Source of the DNA: NORP259 sp041398705
GTDB taxonomy: Bacteria; Planctomycetota; UBA1135; GCA-002686595
Assembly (NCBI GenBank): GCA_041398705.1
Contig: JAWKUI010000009.1
Location: 1 to 64,000, forward strand
DNA length: 64,000 nt
Direction: 5' to 3'
Position 1 is the stretch's first letter; each line of letters begins with the position of its first letter. Below the pieces are notes generated by a model that was not told the DNA's origin, did no database searches, and was given only the letters and a program-made list of their open reading frames with translations. Both the position numbers and the translations under genes were made by a program. This document shows positions 9,083 to 17,183 of the stretch, piece by piece.

Positions 9083-10317
9083 ATCTGCCCGGCCGGCTTG
9101 GCGATTCCGACCTGTTGCCCCTGACGCCCGAGGAGCTCTTGGTGCAGGTCGGCGCCGGTCTCGAGCGGCGCGAAGGCCCGCGCGCATTGGCCGCGACTTT
9201 GGAGCACGTGCGCTACAAGCCGCACGTGGCCCTGAGCGCGAGTTACGCGGTGGAGCTGGAAGGCGGCGTGACGTGCATCGTGACCTACCGCGTGCACCGC
9301 GGAGGCAAGTGGAACTCGGTCGCACGCGACTGGCAGGCGAACGCGCATCTGGAGCAACAGACCGCGCACCTGGAACCCGTCTGCCTGCTGCCCGGCAACG
9401 CGTCGCTCTGGACCTTTCCGTGCGATCGGGTGTTGCGGGGAGCAGCCCGCGCGCTGAACCTGCGGCGCACGGCGCGGTTGCTCGATGAACTGGGCGGCTA
9501 CGCGCCTTTCGTCATGCGCCTGCGCGCCTCCCAGGTGCAGCTCCGGCGGTACAAGTCCGAGCGCCGCGCCGTGTTCCAACTGAACGCGCGCCTGCGCAAC
9601 GAGGCGGGCGACCGCAAGGAAGCCCGCTTCGCCCTGCGCTGCCTGCCGGCCGAACAGGCGCAGCGCGTGGCAAATGCGCGCACCGAACTGGCCGCCGCGC
9701 ACACAGGTCTGCCCGTTCCGCGCCTCTTGGCCTTCGATGACCGCGCCGGCATCCTCATCGAGACCTGGGAGAACGGTCAGAGCAACGAGGAGGGGCCGGA
9801 CCAACACCAGGAGCTCGCCGCGCGCCTTCTGCAATCGTTGCACCAGGTGCCCACCAGCAATCGCAGCCGCCGCGAGGCCCCCGCCCCGCCGCTCAGTTAC
9901 CTGCAGTGGAACGGTTCGCTGCTGCTGTCGGCCACCGCCTTGCCGCCGCGCCCCGCGATCCATCCGACCTGCTGGATCCATGGGGACTTCCACCCCGACC
10001 AGGTGCTACTCGGAGACGCGCCGCGCCTGCTCGACCTGGACGACCTGCGCCCGGGGGCGCCGGAAGAGGACCTGGCGCAGTGGATCGTCGATCACATCGT
10101 CGCCGGGGCCGACCCGCGCGAGGCCCGCGAACAGTTCCAGGCCGCCTACCGCGCTGCGGGCAAAGCCCCCATCGCGCCGGCCCTGCTGCACCGCCTGCTC
10201 GTCGCCACCCTGGTGGAACGCGCCGCCGCGTGCGTCCGTCGACTCGAAGTGCACGCCGAAGAGCGCGCCCGCGAATGGGTGGATTGCGCCACCCGCCTCT
10301 GGGAGGCCGGTCAATGA
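9046..10317 (+). CDS. APH-like phosphotransferase (kinase 1 of glycan operon)
   Basis: 423 residues of the aminoglycoside phosphotransferase/choline kinase-like fold. The C-terminal half shows ILIETWENG (hinge), catalytic loop WIHGDFHPDQ (HGD at ~312-314) and metal-binding LLDLDD. The usual Asn of the HGD-x4-N loop is Gln here. A lysine-arginine segment, YKSERRAVFQL, corresponds to the ATP-binding lobe. The first ~150 residues form a separate domain I cannot name (VRYKPHVALSASYAVEL). GTG at 9046 is preferred because of the strong GGAG eight bases upstream, despite a 37-base overlap with the ABC gene. Its context suggests phosphorylation of a sugar or small hydroxylated acceptor used by the glycan pathway, not antibiotic resistance. 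Confidence 0.8.
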   Translation: MALGLREYEIDLNLPGRLGDSDLLPLTPEELLVQVGAGLERREGPRALAATLEHVRYKPHVALSASYAVELEGGVTCIVTYRVHRGGKWNSVARDWQANAHLEQQTAHLEPVCLLPGNASLWTFPCDRVLRGAARALNLRRTARLLDELGGYAPFVMRLRASQVQLRRYKSERRAVFQLNARLRNEAGDRKEARFALRCLPAEQAQRVANARTELAAAHTGLPVPRLLAFDDRAGILIETWENGQSNEEGPDQHQELAARLLQSLHQVPTSNRSRREAPAPPLSYLQWNGSLLLSATALPPRPAIHPTCWIHGDFHPDQVLLGDAPRLLDLDDLRPGAPEEDLAQWIVDHIVAGADPREAREQFQAAYRAAGKAPIAPALLHRLLVATLVERAAACVRRLEVHAEERAREWVDCATRLWEAGQ

Positions 10318-11393
10318 GCGCCTGGCAGAATGCGTGGGACGACCTGCGCCGGCAGGCCCCGAACGGTCTGGCGCCCGAAGGCATCGTGCGCGTCGAGGTG
10401 CGGCGCGATGGCGGTCAGATCTGGCACCTGGAGCCGGGCGGCGCCCATGCACCGTGTTTCGAGTTCCAGGCCGGAGAAGGCCGTTGGCTGCAGCCTTCGG
10501 GCGAACGGCGCTTGCCTGGCCTCGACGGCCATGCATCCGATCGCCTGCTCGCCTGGCGCCCCGGCCGCCGGGCCGTGTGGCGCAGTAGCGATGGGGCTTC
10601 GGTCTGGAAGTGTTTCCGCTCCGGCCGGGATCGCGCCCCGCGCGCCCACACCGAACGGGTGGCGGCGGCGTTGGTCCAATCGAACCCCACCGGCCCCGCC
10701 TTGGGCATCCCGGCGCTGCTCGAACACGATGAGGCCTTGGCCCGCCTGCGTTTCGCGTGGGTCGACGGCCACGGCATCGGACTCGACCTCGATTCCGCCC
10801 CCGATTGGCGCCACTTCGGACAGGCCCTGGACCACTTCCAGCAAGCCGTGCCGATCGATGGTCTCGCCCGCCACGGCGCACCGGACGAGGTCGCCCTGCT
10901 CGAAGAGCTTGCGCTGCGTCATGCCGATGCACAAATCGCTTTGCCGGAAGGTTGGCATGCGGCCTTCGCGGACCTGCGCGAACAGGTTTCGGATCTCCCG
11001 CCCCACGCCTGGGTCGCCTGCCACCGCGACCTGCACGACGGCCAGATCCTGATCTCCGGCGGCCGCCCCGTATTGCTCGATCTCGACCTGTTGTGCGCGG
11101 CGGATCCGGCCCTCGACGCGGGCAACCTCACCGCGCACTTCCTGCTGCGCGAGCTCCAAGCCGCCGGCGGCGCGGACCGCGAGAGCATTGCGCGCGTCGC
11201 GCGCCTGTTCCTGCAGGGCCTGCACCATTCGGCTCAGGCCGAATTCGCCACCTCCCTGCGTTTCTATCAGGCCAGCAGCCTGCTGCGGTTGGCCCTCGTG
11301 TATGCGGTACGTCCCCGTTGGCGTGCCTTGGCTCCCCAGTTGATCGATCTTTCGCGCCAAGCCCTGGCGGAGATCCTGCCTCGTCCCCAGTGA
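10314..11393 (+). CDS. APH-like phosphotransferase (kinase 2 of glycan operon)
   Basis: 359 residues, paralogous in fold to the preceding gene. Catalytic loop CHRDLHDGQILI (~235-246) with Gln in the usual Asn position, as in its neighbour, then the metal-binding VLLDLDLL. The ATP-lobe lysine is plausibly in AVWRSSDGASVWKCFRSG. It lacks the long N-terminal domain of kinase 1. ATG at 10314 overlaps the previous stop (ATGA), and its own stop overlaps the next start. Two adjacent divergent kinases sharing the same Asn-to-Gln change suggest an ancient duplication with distinct substrates (inference). Confidence 0.78.
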   Translation: MSAWQNAWDDLRRQAPNGLAPEGIVRVEVRRDGGQIWHLEPGGAHAPCFEFQAGEGRWLQPSGERRLPGLDGHASDRLLAWRPGRRAVWRSSDGASVWKCFRSGRDRAPRAHTERVAAALVQSNPTGPALGIPALLEHDEALARLRFAWVDGHGIGLDLDSAPDWRHFGQALDHFQQAVPIDGLARHGAPDEVALLEELALRHADAQIALPEGWHAAFADLREQVSDLPPHAWVACHRDLHDGQILISGGRPVLLDLDLLCAADPALDAGNLTAHFLLRELQAAGGADRESIARVARLFLQGLHHSAQAEFATSLRFYQASSLLRLALVYAVRPRWRALAPQLIDLSRQALAEILPRPQ

Positions 11394-13153
11394 TGCACAA
11401 GTTGTTGTCCGTGGCCCTCGTCCTGGCCCTGTTCTGTTTCGCAGCCCCCGCTTCCGCCCAGGACGCCGGTGGACTGCAGGTCGGTCACTGGGTGCGCATC
11501 AAAGGCGCCTGGCAACCGGATGGCGGGTTTGTGGCCGACTCGGTCGAAATCCGCGAGCCGGAGCGCCAGGAAGGCCTGATCGGCATCGTGCAGTCGGCCG
11601 TCGATGACGAAGACGACTACGCGGTGCTCAGCGTGATGGACCAACCGATCATGGTGGGCCTCAAGACCCAGCTCTTCGGCGTCGATGCGGTGGGCCTGAC
11701 CGACCTGGTCGGCAGCAAGATCGAAGTCGATGGGTACTGGCGCGACGGCGGCAAATTCTCCGCCCGCGAACTGCGCGTGCGCGACAAGGGCCGCGACCGA
11801 CTGGAAGGGCGCGTCGATGCCATCCGCACGCGGGATGGCGGCACCGAGATCGACATCATGCGTTGGACGGTGTGGTTGCCCACGGGGCTCGAGACGATCG
11901 CGGAGCGCGATCTTTCGGGGTACACCCTGGCGGAGGTGCGCGGCAGCAATGCCGACGTGCGCACCCGTGACGATGACGACGAGATTCCCGGGTACGCGCT
12001 CGGCGGCGGGCTCTACGGCGGGGTGCGGCTGGAGTGGGAACACACCGAGGAGCACAACTTCGATCTGGACGATACGAGCCGCGCGGATCGTACCGATGAC
12101 GAGTTCCCCATCCGGGGGGAGCTGATCTATGCCCCGGGCGACGAGTGGTACGGCCTGGTCGGGTACCGGCACCGCTGGTTGGAGCGGGACGAAGAGGACA
12201 ACGGCCGGTTCTCGGACTCCGATGGACGGCTTTCGGAGGCTTATGTGTACCTGCGCGATGCTGGACGGCCGGGACTCGATCTGCAGATCGGCCGCCAGGA
12301 CTTCGACGAACGGCGCGAATGGCTGTACGACGAGAACCTCGACGGGGTGCGCGCGATCCTGCGGCGTCACACTTGGCGCTTCGAGCTCGCCTGGGCTTCG
12401 ATCCTGTTCGACGGCAACCAACGCGACGAAGAGACCGACACGTGGATGTTCATCGCGGAGAGCGAATGGAGCGCGGATTGGACCGTGGGCGCGTATGCGA
12501 TCCAGCGACCGACCTCGCTCGACGGCGGCGCGGATCCCTTGCACCTGGGGCTGCGGGGTTACGGTGAGTTCCGGCCGAACCTGGAAGGTTGGGCGGAGCT
12601 GTCCTGGCTGACCGGCGACCGGAACGGCAAGGACTTGGAAGGTCAGGCCTTCGACTTCGGCGCCACCTGGTATCCGGGCGACGGCAGCCCGTGGTACTGG
12701 ACCGCGGGATACGCGTTCGCCACCGGCGACCCGAACCCGGCGGATGGCACGGACAAGACCTATCGCCAGACCGGGCTGCAGGACAACAACGACAAGTTCG
12801 GCGGCGTGACTTCCTTCCGCTACTACGGCGAGCTGGTCGATCCGGAGCTATCGAACCTCTCGGTGGCGACGTTGGGTGTCGGGCGGCGTTTCCTGGGTCG
12901 CAACTCGATTGACTTCGTTGCGCACCACTATGCCCAGGACAAAGCCCTGGCCGCGTGGACGGATTCGAACCTGGACATGGATCCGAGCGGCCTGAGCCGC
13001 GACCTGGGGTGGGAACTCGACCTGGTGCTCGGCAGCCGCGCGCGCCAGGGCATCGACCTCGAGTTGGTGGCGGGGCGGTTCTTCCCTGGCGACGCGTATC
13101 CCGATGCGGATGACGCGTGGTTGCTGCGCTTGCAGGTGCGATTGGCGCCCTGA
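11393..13153 (+). CDS. Outer-membrane AlgE-like export barrel with DUF5666-like N-terminal domains
   Basis: 586 residues. Signal peptide MHKLLSVALVLALFCFAAP... ends A-S-A. Residues ~25-190 contain two or three small OB-like repeats (GHWVRIKGAWQPDGGFVADS; SKIEVDGYWRDGGKFSAREL) resembling DUF5666. From ~200 onward are alternating amphipathic strands rich in aromatic and acidic residues (YGLVGYRHRWLE, LDLQIGRQDFDERREWLYDE, FRYYGELVDP), the pattern of the alginate-export (AlgE/Alginate_exp) barrel family. The final residue pair is A-P rather than the canonical aromatic, although strand LLRLQVRL ends the protein. It is the last gene of the coupled operon and would provide the outer-membrane route for the exported glycan. 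A strong hairpin follows at 13204-13239. Confidence 0.82.
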   Translation: MHKLLSVALVLALFCFAAPASAQDAGGLQVGHWVRIKGAWQPDGGFVADSVEIREPERQEGLIGIVQSAVDDEDDYAVLSVMDQPIMVGLKTQLFGVDAVGLTDLVGSKIEVDGYWRDGGKFSARELRVRDKGRDRLEGRVDAIRTRDGGTEIDIMRWTVWLPTGLETIAERDLSGYTLAEVRGSNADVRTRDDDDEIPGYALGGGLYGGVRLEWEHTEEHNFDLDDTSRADRTDDEFPIRGELIYAPGDEWYGLVGYRHRWLERDEEDNGRFSDSDGRLSEAYVYLRDAGRPGLDLQIGRQDFDERREWLYDENLDGVRAILRRHTWRFELAWASILFDGNQRDEETDTWMFIAESEWSADWTVGAYAIQRPTSLDGGADPLHLGLRGYGEFRPNLEGWAELSWLTGDRNGKDLEGQAFDFGATWYPGDGSPWYWTAGYAFATGDPNPADGTDKTYRQTGLQDNNDKFGGVTSFRYYGELVDPELSNLSVATLGVGRRFLGRNSIDFVAHHYAQDKALAAWTDSNLDMDPSGLSRDLGWELDLVLGSRARQGIDLELVAGRFFPGDAYPDADDAWLLRLQVRLAP

Positions 13154-13203
13154 GCGCGATCCCTAGCAGCAGAACTACGCAGAAGGACTTCGCAGAAGAA
13201 ACC

Positions 13204-13239
13204 GCGCGGGGGCGGTGGCGCAAGCCACCGCCCCCGCGC
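13204..13239. terminator. Perfect 16-bp hairpin between convergent genes
   Basis: A 16-bp perfect stem (13204-13219 with 13224-13239) closes a GCAA tetraloop, 50 bp after the AlgE-like stop and 16 bp beyond the HU stop. The T tract is weak on the plus side; TTTCTTC follows on the minus side. It most likely terminates both convergent transcripts. Confidence 0.75.
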
Positions 13240-13255
13240 GAGCATTCCAGGGCGA

Positions 13256-13669
13256 TCAGAAGGGCGAGTCCGGCTTCGTGGGCGGCGCCTTCGGCGGGCC
13301 CGGGCGACCCGCGCCGGGGGCGCCGGTTTCGGGCTTGCGGATCGGCGCTTCGCTGCCGGCTTCGGGCGGATCCTCGTCGCAAACGCGTTCACGCATCAGG
13401 CGCCCGACTTTGAACTTCACCACGCGCTTGGCGGGAACTTCGACCTTTTCGAGGGTACGCGGATTCTGGGCGCGGCGCGGTGCCCGCTCGCGCACCTCGA
13501 ACACCCCGAACTCGCGGAACTCCAGGCGGTTGCCCACCACCAGTTCCTCGATGATTCCATCGAGGAAGCGCTGCACGATGTCCTTGACCACCACCTTGGG
13601 ATGGCCGGTGGTTTCGGCGATGCGATTCGCCAGTTCCTTCTTCGTGATCGTGCGGGGGGATTGTTCCAT
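13256..13669 (-). CDS. HU/IHF-family DNA-binding protein with Pro-rich tail
   Basis: 137 residues. Residues 8-97 are a complete HU fold (TKKELANRIAETTGHPK, FLDGIIEELVVGNRLEFREF, arm region RAPRRAQNPRTLEKVEVPAKR, VVKFKVGR). A tail of ~40 residues rich in Pro, Gly and acidic residues extends the usual 90-residue protein. It should dimerise, bend and compact DNA, and may act in recombination or transcription. ATG at 13669 is the natural start. A 23-bp near-palindrome overlaps a TTGACA-like -35 just upstream (13703-13727), suggesting autoregulation. Confidence 0.92.
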   Translation of the reverse strand: MEQSPRTITKKELANRIAETTGHPKVVVKDIVQRFLDGIIEELVVGNRLEFREFGVFEVRERAPRRAQNPRTLEKVEVPAKRVVKFKVGRLMRERVCDEDPPEAGSEAPIRKPETGAPGAGRPGPPKAPPTKPDSPF

Positions 13670-13702
13670 GGGAAGCTCGCCGTGCGCCCCATCCTCCCCC
13701 AG

Positions 13703-13727
13703 CCCTTACTTGGTGTCAAGTAAAGGG
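13703..13727 (-). promoter_or_regulatory. Palindrome overlapping a possible HU promoter
   Basis: CCCTTACTTG and CAAGTAAAGGG face each other across GTGT. On the minus strand TTGACA (13714-13719) would be a -35, with GAGGAT 17 bp downstream as a weak -10. The palindrome also spans the dtd stop codon, so a terminator role for the dtd transcript is the alternative. Confidence 0.35.
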
Positions 13728-14207
13728 TTGCGGCGGGGCGGCGGGGCCTGCTGCGGGGGCCTGTTCCAGGAAAAAGGTGACCGGCCCATCGTTCACCAGC
13801 TCCACCTGCATTTCCGCGCCGAAGCGGCCTTCCGCGACGGTGAGACCGAGGCTCAACCACGCCTCGCGCACCAGGGCCAGGACCTCGCGCGCCCGGCTGG
13901 GCTCCTCGGCCTGGTCGAAGGAGGGTCGGCGCCCCTTGCGGCCGTCCGCCGCCAGGGTGAATTGGCTGACCAGCAGGATCGGCAGGGGCCCATGGCCCGT
14001 GCCCTCGAGTAGGGACAGGTTCATGCGGCCCGCCGCGTCCTCGAAGAAACGGAAATGGGCGATGCGCTCCGCCAGTTTTTTCGCTTCTGCGGGGCCGTCC
14101 CCCCGCTGCACGCACAGGAGCACCAGGGCGCCGGCCCCGATCTCCCCCGTGACCTCACCCGCCACCGATACGCGGGCCCGGGTGACCCGCTGGATGACGG
14201 CTTTCAC
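13716..14207 (-). CDS. dtd: D-aminoacyl-tRNA deacylase
   Basis: 163 residues, slightly longer than the ~145-residue family norm because of an Ala/Pro-rich tail. It hydrolyses D-amino acids and misattached glycine from tRNA. Diagnostic motifs are the start VKAVIQRVTRARVSV, the nucleophilic-site SQFTLAADGRKGRRPSF, and the cis-Pro motif NDGPVTFFLE. GTG at 14207 opens the family N-terminus and overlaps the stop of the upstream lipoprotein gene (GTGA), so the three genes 15855-13716 form one coupled unit. Confidence 0.95.
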   Translation of the reverse strand: MKAVIQRVTRARVSVAGEVTGEIGAGALVLLCVQRGDGPAEAKKLAERIAHFRFFEDAAGRMNLSLLEGTGHGPLPILLVSQFTLAADGRKGRRPSFDQAEEPSRAREVLALVREAWLSLGLTVAEGRFGAEMQVELVNDGPVTFFLEQAPAAGPAAPPQPFT

Positions 14208-15346
14208 GGGAGCACCTCGCCCACCGGCTCGGCCGGGGCCTTGCCGCGCTCCAGGATCACCCGGGCGCGCAGGGCCAGCAGGAGCAGGGCGGGGTCGCTG
14301 CCGCCTTCGGCTTCGGTCAGGACTTCGGACCAGAGGTCGAGGGCGCCCTGGGGATCCGCCAGCCAGTGTTCGCGCAGCAAGGCCTCCTGCACCGCGGGCA
14401 ACACTCCGTCGCCCGCGATCCAATCCGCCCGGCGCACCGCATCGAGGGCGGCCTCCACATCGCCGCGCTCGGTGGACGCCACGACGGCGAGCATCAGGCG
14501 ACGGCGGCGGCCGATCATCTCGCCCTCGAGCGAACTCAACTCGCGCCAGGCCGCATCCGCCTCCCCCAGCGCGAGCAGCACGCGCGCCAGGTCGAGGCGC
14601 GCTTCCACGCGGCTCTGGCGGGTGGCGCGGGGATCGAACTCGCTGGCCGCAAGCCAACGTTCGAGGGCGTCGGCGGCGGAATCACCAATGCCCTCCTGGG
14701 CCAGCATCCAGGCTTCGAGGCGCCGGGCCAGCAGGTGGCTCGGGTCGAGGGCGATCGCCCGGTCGAGGGCTTCGCGCGCGTTGCGCCAGCGATATTGGTC
14801 GCGCAGGCCCAGCAGCCGGTGCGCCTTGCCGTACCAGGCCCAGGCGTTGTCCGGTTCGAGGATCAGCGCTTGATTGAGCCATTCGACCGCTTGCTCGGCG
14901 TTGGCGGTGGCGCGGGCGGCGAGGATATAGCTACGCACCGACTCGTTGCCCTTGAGCCGGGCGCGCCACGCCTTCTCCGATTGCGCGAGCGCGCCCGCCC
15001 CGCTGATCGGCGCGGGCACATCGTCCGCGAGGAGCAGAGGCTCGCACAGACCCGCCGCCCACATCGCGACCTCCAAGTCCTGCATGGCAAACGCCAGGTC
15101 GAGCTCGTCGGGCCAGGCCTGGGTGAGCACCGTGAGGCGCTGCCAGGCGTCCTCGAGCTCGCCGCGTTCGACTTCCTTACGCACCCGATCGAACTCGAGG
15201 CGATCGGGGATCGGCAGATAGCCGTAGGGAGCGCGCCAAAGGGGCCGCCAGGGCCGCGGGCCGCTGGAACAGGCCGCCAGGCACACCAGCAGGCCGCTCA
15301 AGAGGGGCGCGCGCAGGCGCGCCGACCCGGGGCACAACCGGTTCAC
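14204..15346 (-). CDS. TPR-like lipoprotein
   Basis: 380 residues from the coupled GTG at 15346. Signal peptide with lipobox L-A-A-C near residue 24 (LLSGLLVCLAACSSG). The rest is alpha-helical with tetratricopeptide texture (EWLNQALILEPDNAWAWYGK, EALDRAIALDPSHLLARRLE). It is probably tethered to a membrane as a protein-interaction scaffold. It sits between another lipoprotein and dtd with four-base overlaps on both sides. No specific function can be assigned. Confidence 0.8.
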   Translation of the reverse strand: MNRLCPGSARLRAPLLSGLLVCLAACSSGPRPWRPLWRAPYGYLPIPDRLEFDRVRKEVERGELEDAWQRLTVLTQAWPDELDLAFAMQDLEVAMWAAGLCEPLLLADDVPAPISGAGALAQSEKAWRARLKGNESVRSYILAARATANAEQAVEWLNQALILEPDNAWAWYGKAHRLLGLRDQYRWRNAREALDRAIALDPSHLLARRLEAWMLAQEGIGDSAADALERWLAASEFDPRATRQSRVEARLDLARVLLALGEADAAWRELSSLEGEMIGRRRRLMLAVVASTERGDVEAALDAVRRADWIAGDGVLPAVQEALLREHWLADPQGALDLWSEVLTEAEGGSDPALLLLALRARVILERGKAPAEPVGEVLP

Positions 15347-15855
15347 GGCAGCTTGCCCACGAACACCAGTTCGCGCGGGTCTTCCTTGCGGCCGCGCACC
15401 GGATCCACCCACACCGGGGCCCCCGTCGCCCGCACCACGACATCGCAGTTGCCCGGGCGTTCGAGCACGCGGATGTGCTGGGCGGCGAGCTGCCAGGCAT
15501 CGAGCTGGCAGCGCACCTCAAACCCCTGTTCGGGGCGCGTGGCCACCGTTTGCAGCAGCCCTTCGTCGGTGGCCTTCTGCGAAACCACGTACCGGTCCGT
15601 GTCCGCGGTGAGCGCGGCGTGCACGCGCAACCCAGGGGGGCCTTCGATCTCGATCGTCTCCGCGAGCAACACGGCCTTCTGCGCGAACGCGTCGGTCCAC
15701 GCCAGGGGCTCCGGTTCGCTCAGCATCGGCCGGGGTGCGCTCGCTTCGGTCACACCGGGAGCGGGCGCCGCAGGGGTCGGCTGCGGTGCGGGCCGATCGG
15801 ACTGACAGGCGGACAGGGCGATCCAGCAAAGGGCGAGGAGAGAGGGGTTTCGCAT
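15343..15855 (-). CDS. Small lipoprotein of unknown function
   Basis: 170 residues from ATG 15855 (an alternative ATG lies nine codons upstream at 15882). Lipobox L-S-A-C follows a short hydrophobic core (LLALCWIALSACQSD). A Pro/Ala linker (residues ~22-45) leads to a small beta-rich domain with GPPGLRVHAALTADT and IRVLERPGNCDVVVRATGA. No recognisable family. Its stop overlaps the next gene's GTG, so it is cotranslated with the TPR lipoprotein. Confidence 0.7.
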   Translation of the reverse strand: MRNPSLLALCWIALSACQSDRPAPQPTPAAPAPGVTEASAPRPMLSEPEPLAWTDAFAQKAVLLAETIEIEGPPGLRVHAALTADTDRYVVSQKATDEGLLQTVATRPEQGFEVRCQLDAWQLAAQHIRVLERPGNCDVVVRATGAPVWVDPVRGRKEDPRELVFVGKLP

Positions 15856-15910
15856 GGTTCGTGCCGGTTGGGACGTACGCATGGTGCCAAAGGCGCTCCC
15901 AGGAACCCAG

Positions 15911-15931
15911 GGGCCGCCGCGGTGGCGGCCC
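15911..15931 (-). terminator. Possible weak terminator after trpS
   Basis: GGGCCGCC and GGCGGCCC form an 8-bp stem around a five-base loop, about 70 bp past the trpS stop. No T tract is seen, so the assignment is tentative. Confidence 0.3.
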
Positions 15932-16002
15932 AGATTTGCGCGGGCCCGCGCCGGGACGTGCCCGGTGCGGCCCCTGCGGTTGCCAAACGGCTGCGGGACG
16001 GC

Positions 16003-16986
16003 CTAACGCAGCCCGCAGGCACGCAAGGCCCGGTCGCGCACGGCCTGGGCTCGCACGCGGGCCTTCTCTGCGCCCATCGCCAGGATCCGATCGACCTCGG
16101 CGGGATCCGCCAGCAGTTCCCTGCGGCGCTCGCGGGCGGGGCCGAACATCGTGTCCATGGCTTCGATCAGGCGGGCCTTGAGGTGGCCGTAGCCCGGAGC
16201 CCCTTCCCCACCGCGCCGCACGCGCTCCTCCCAGTCAGCGAGCTCGTCGGGGGCGAGGAACAGCGCGAGGAAGTCGAACACGAGCAGCTCCGCAGGATCC
16301 TTGGGCTCCTCAGGAGCCCGACTGTCGGTCGGAATGCGCCCCACGGCCTTCTTGAGGGCCTTGCCCTCCTCGAAGATCGCGATGCTGTTGCCGTAGGACT
16401 TGCTCATCTTCGCCCCATCGAGGCCCGGCACCTTGATCATGCGCTGGTCCTGGGAGAGGCGCGCCTCGGGGCGTTTGAAGACCTCCCCATAGGTGCCGTT
16501 GAAGTACCCCGCCATGTCCTGGGTCATTTCCAGGTGTTGCACCTGATCCTGCCCGACGGGCACGTGGGTGGCGTCGAACGCGAGGATGTCCGCCGCCATC
16601 AGGATCGGATAGGTGAAAAGGCCGACGTTGGGTTTGATGCCCTGGGCGGTTTTGTCCTTGTACGAGTGGGCGCGCTCGAGCAGCCCCATGCCGGTGACCG
16701 TCGACAGCAACCAGGCGATCTCGGTGACTTCCGGCACATCGCTCTGGCGCCACAGGGTGACGCGCGCCGGGTCGAGGCCCAGGGCGAGGTACGTGACGGC
16801 CACGTCGCGGGTGTAGTCGCGCAAGGCCTGGGGGTCGCGGAGGGAGGTCAGGGCGTGGTAGTCGGCGATGAAGTAGAAGTGTTCGCCGTCCTGTTCCTGC
16901 AGCTCGATGTGCTGCCGGATGGCCCCGAAGTAGTTGCCCAGGTGCAGGCTGCCGCTGGGCTGGATGCCGGAAAGGTAGGTGTTCAT
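16003..16986 (-). CDS. trpS: Tryptophanyl-tRNA synthetase
   Basis: 327 residues, the usual bacterial class Ic length. It charges tRNA-Trp using ATP. The HIGH-equivalent is in SGSLHLGNYFGAIRQH near residue 12, the KMSKS loop in DGAKMSKSYGN near residue 195, and substrate-pocket segments LLSTVTGMGLLERAHSYKDK and GLFTYPILMAADILAFDA are intact. ATG at 16986. It is transcribed away from the divergent lipoprotein/mla cluster. There is no sign of truncation. Confidence 0.97.
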   Translation of the reverse strand: MNTYLSGIQPSGSLHLGNYFGAIRQHIELQEQDGEHFYFIADYHALTSLRDPQALRDYTRDVAVTYLALGLDPARVTLWRQSDVPEVTEIAWLLSTVTGMGLLERAHSYKDKTAQGIKPNVGLFTYPILMAADILAFDATHVPVGQDQVQHLEMTQDMAGYFNGTYGEVFKRPEARLSQDQRMIKVPGLDGAKMSKSYGNSIAIFEEGKALKKAVGRIPTDSRAPEEPKDPAELLVFDFLALFLAPDELADWEERVRRGGEGAPGYGHLKARLIEAMDTMFGPARERRRELLADPAEVDRILAMGAEKARVRAQAVRDRALRACGLR

Positions 16987-17183
16987 GAGCCTGGAAACGT
17001 GCCCCCGGCGTGCGAGGGCCGGGCATCATAGCCCCTCGCGCTGGCCCCCGGCGGCCCTTTTCCGCGGTCCCGCGCGCGCCGCCTCCCCCGATTGGGGCCT
17101 GCCGCGCTTCCGGGGCGGATGCGGCGAATCCGCGCCCGTGGGCCTTGCAACCGCCCCCCCGCCCTTGGAATCCTGTATCGGTC

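Noticed and set aside
9046..11393. Aminoglycoside resistance
   Set aside because: The APH fold is broad; both genes sit inside a glycan operon and lack features of known resistance enzymes.
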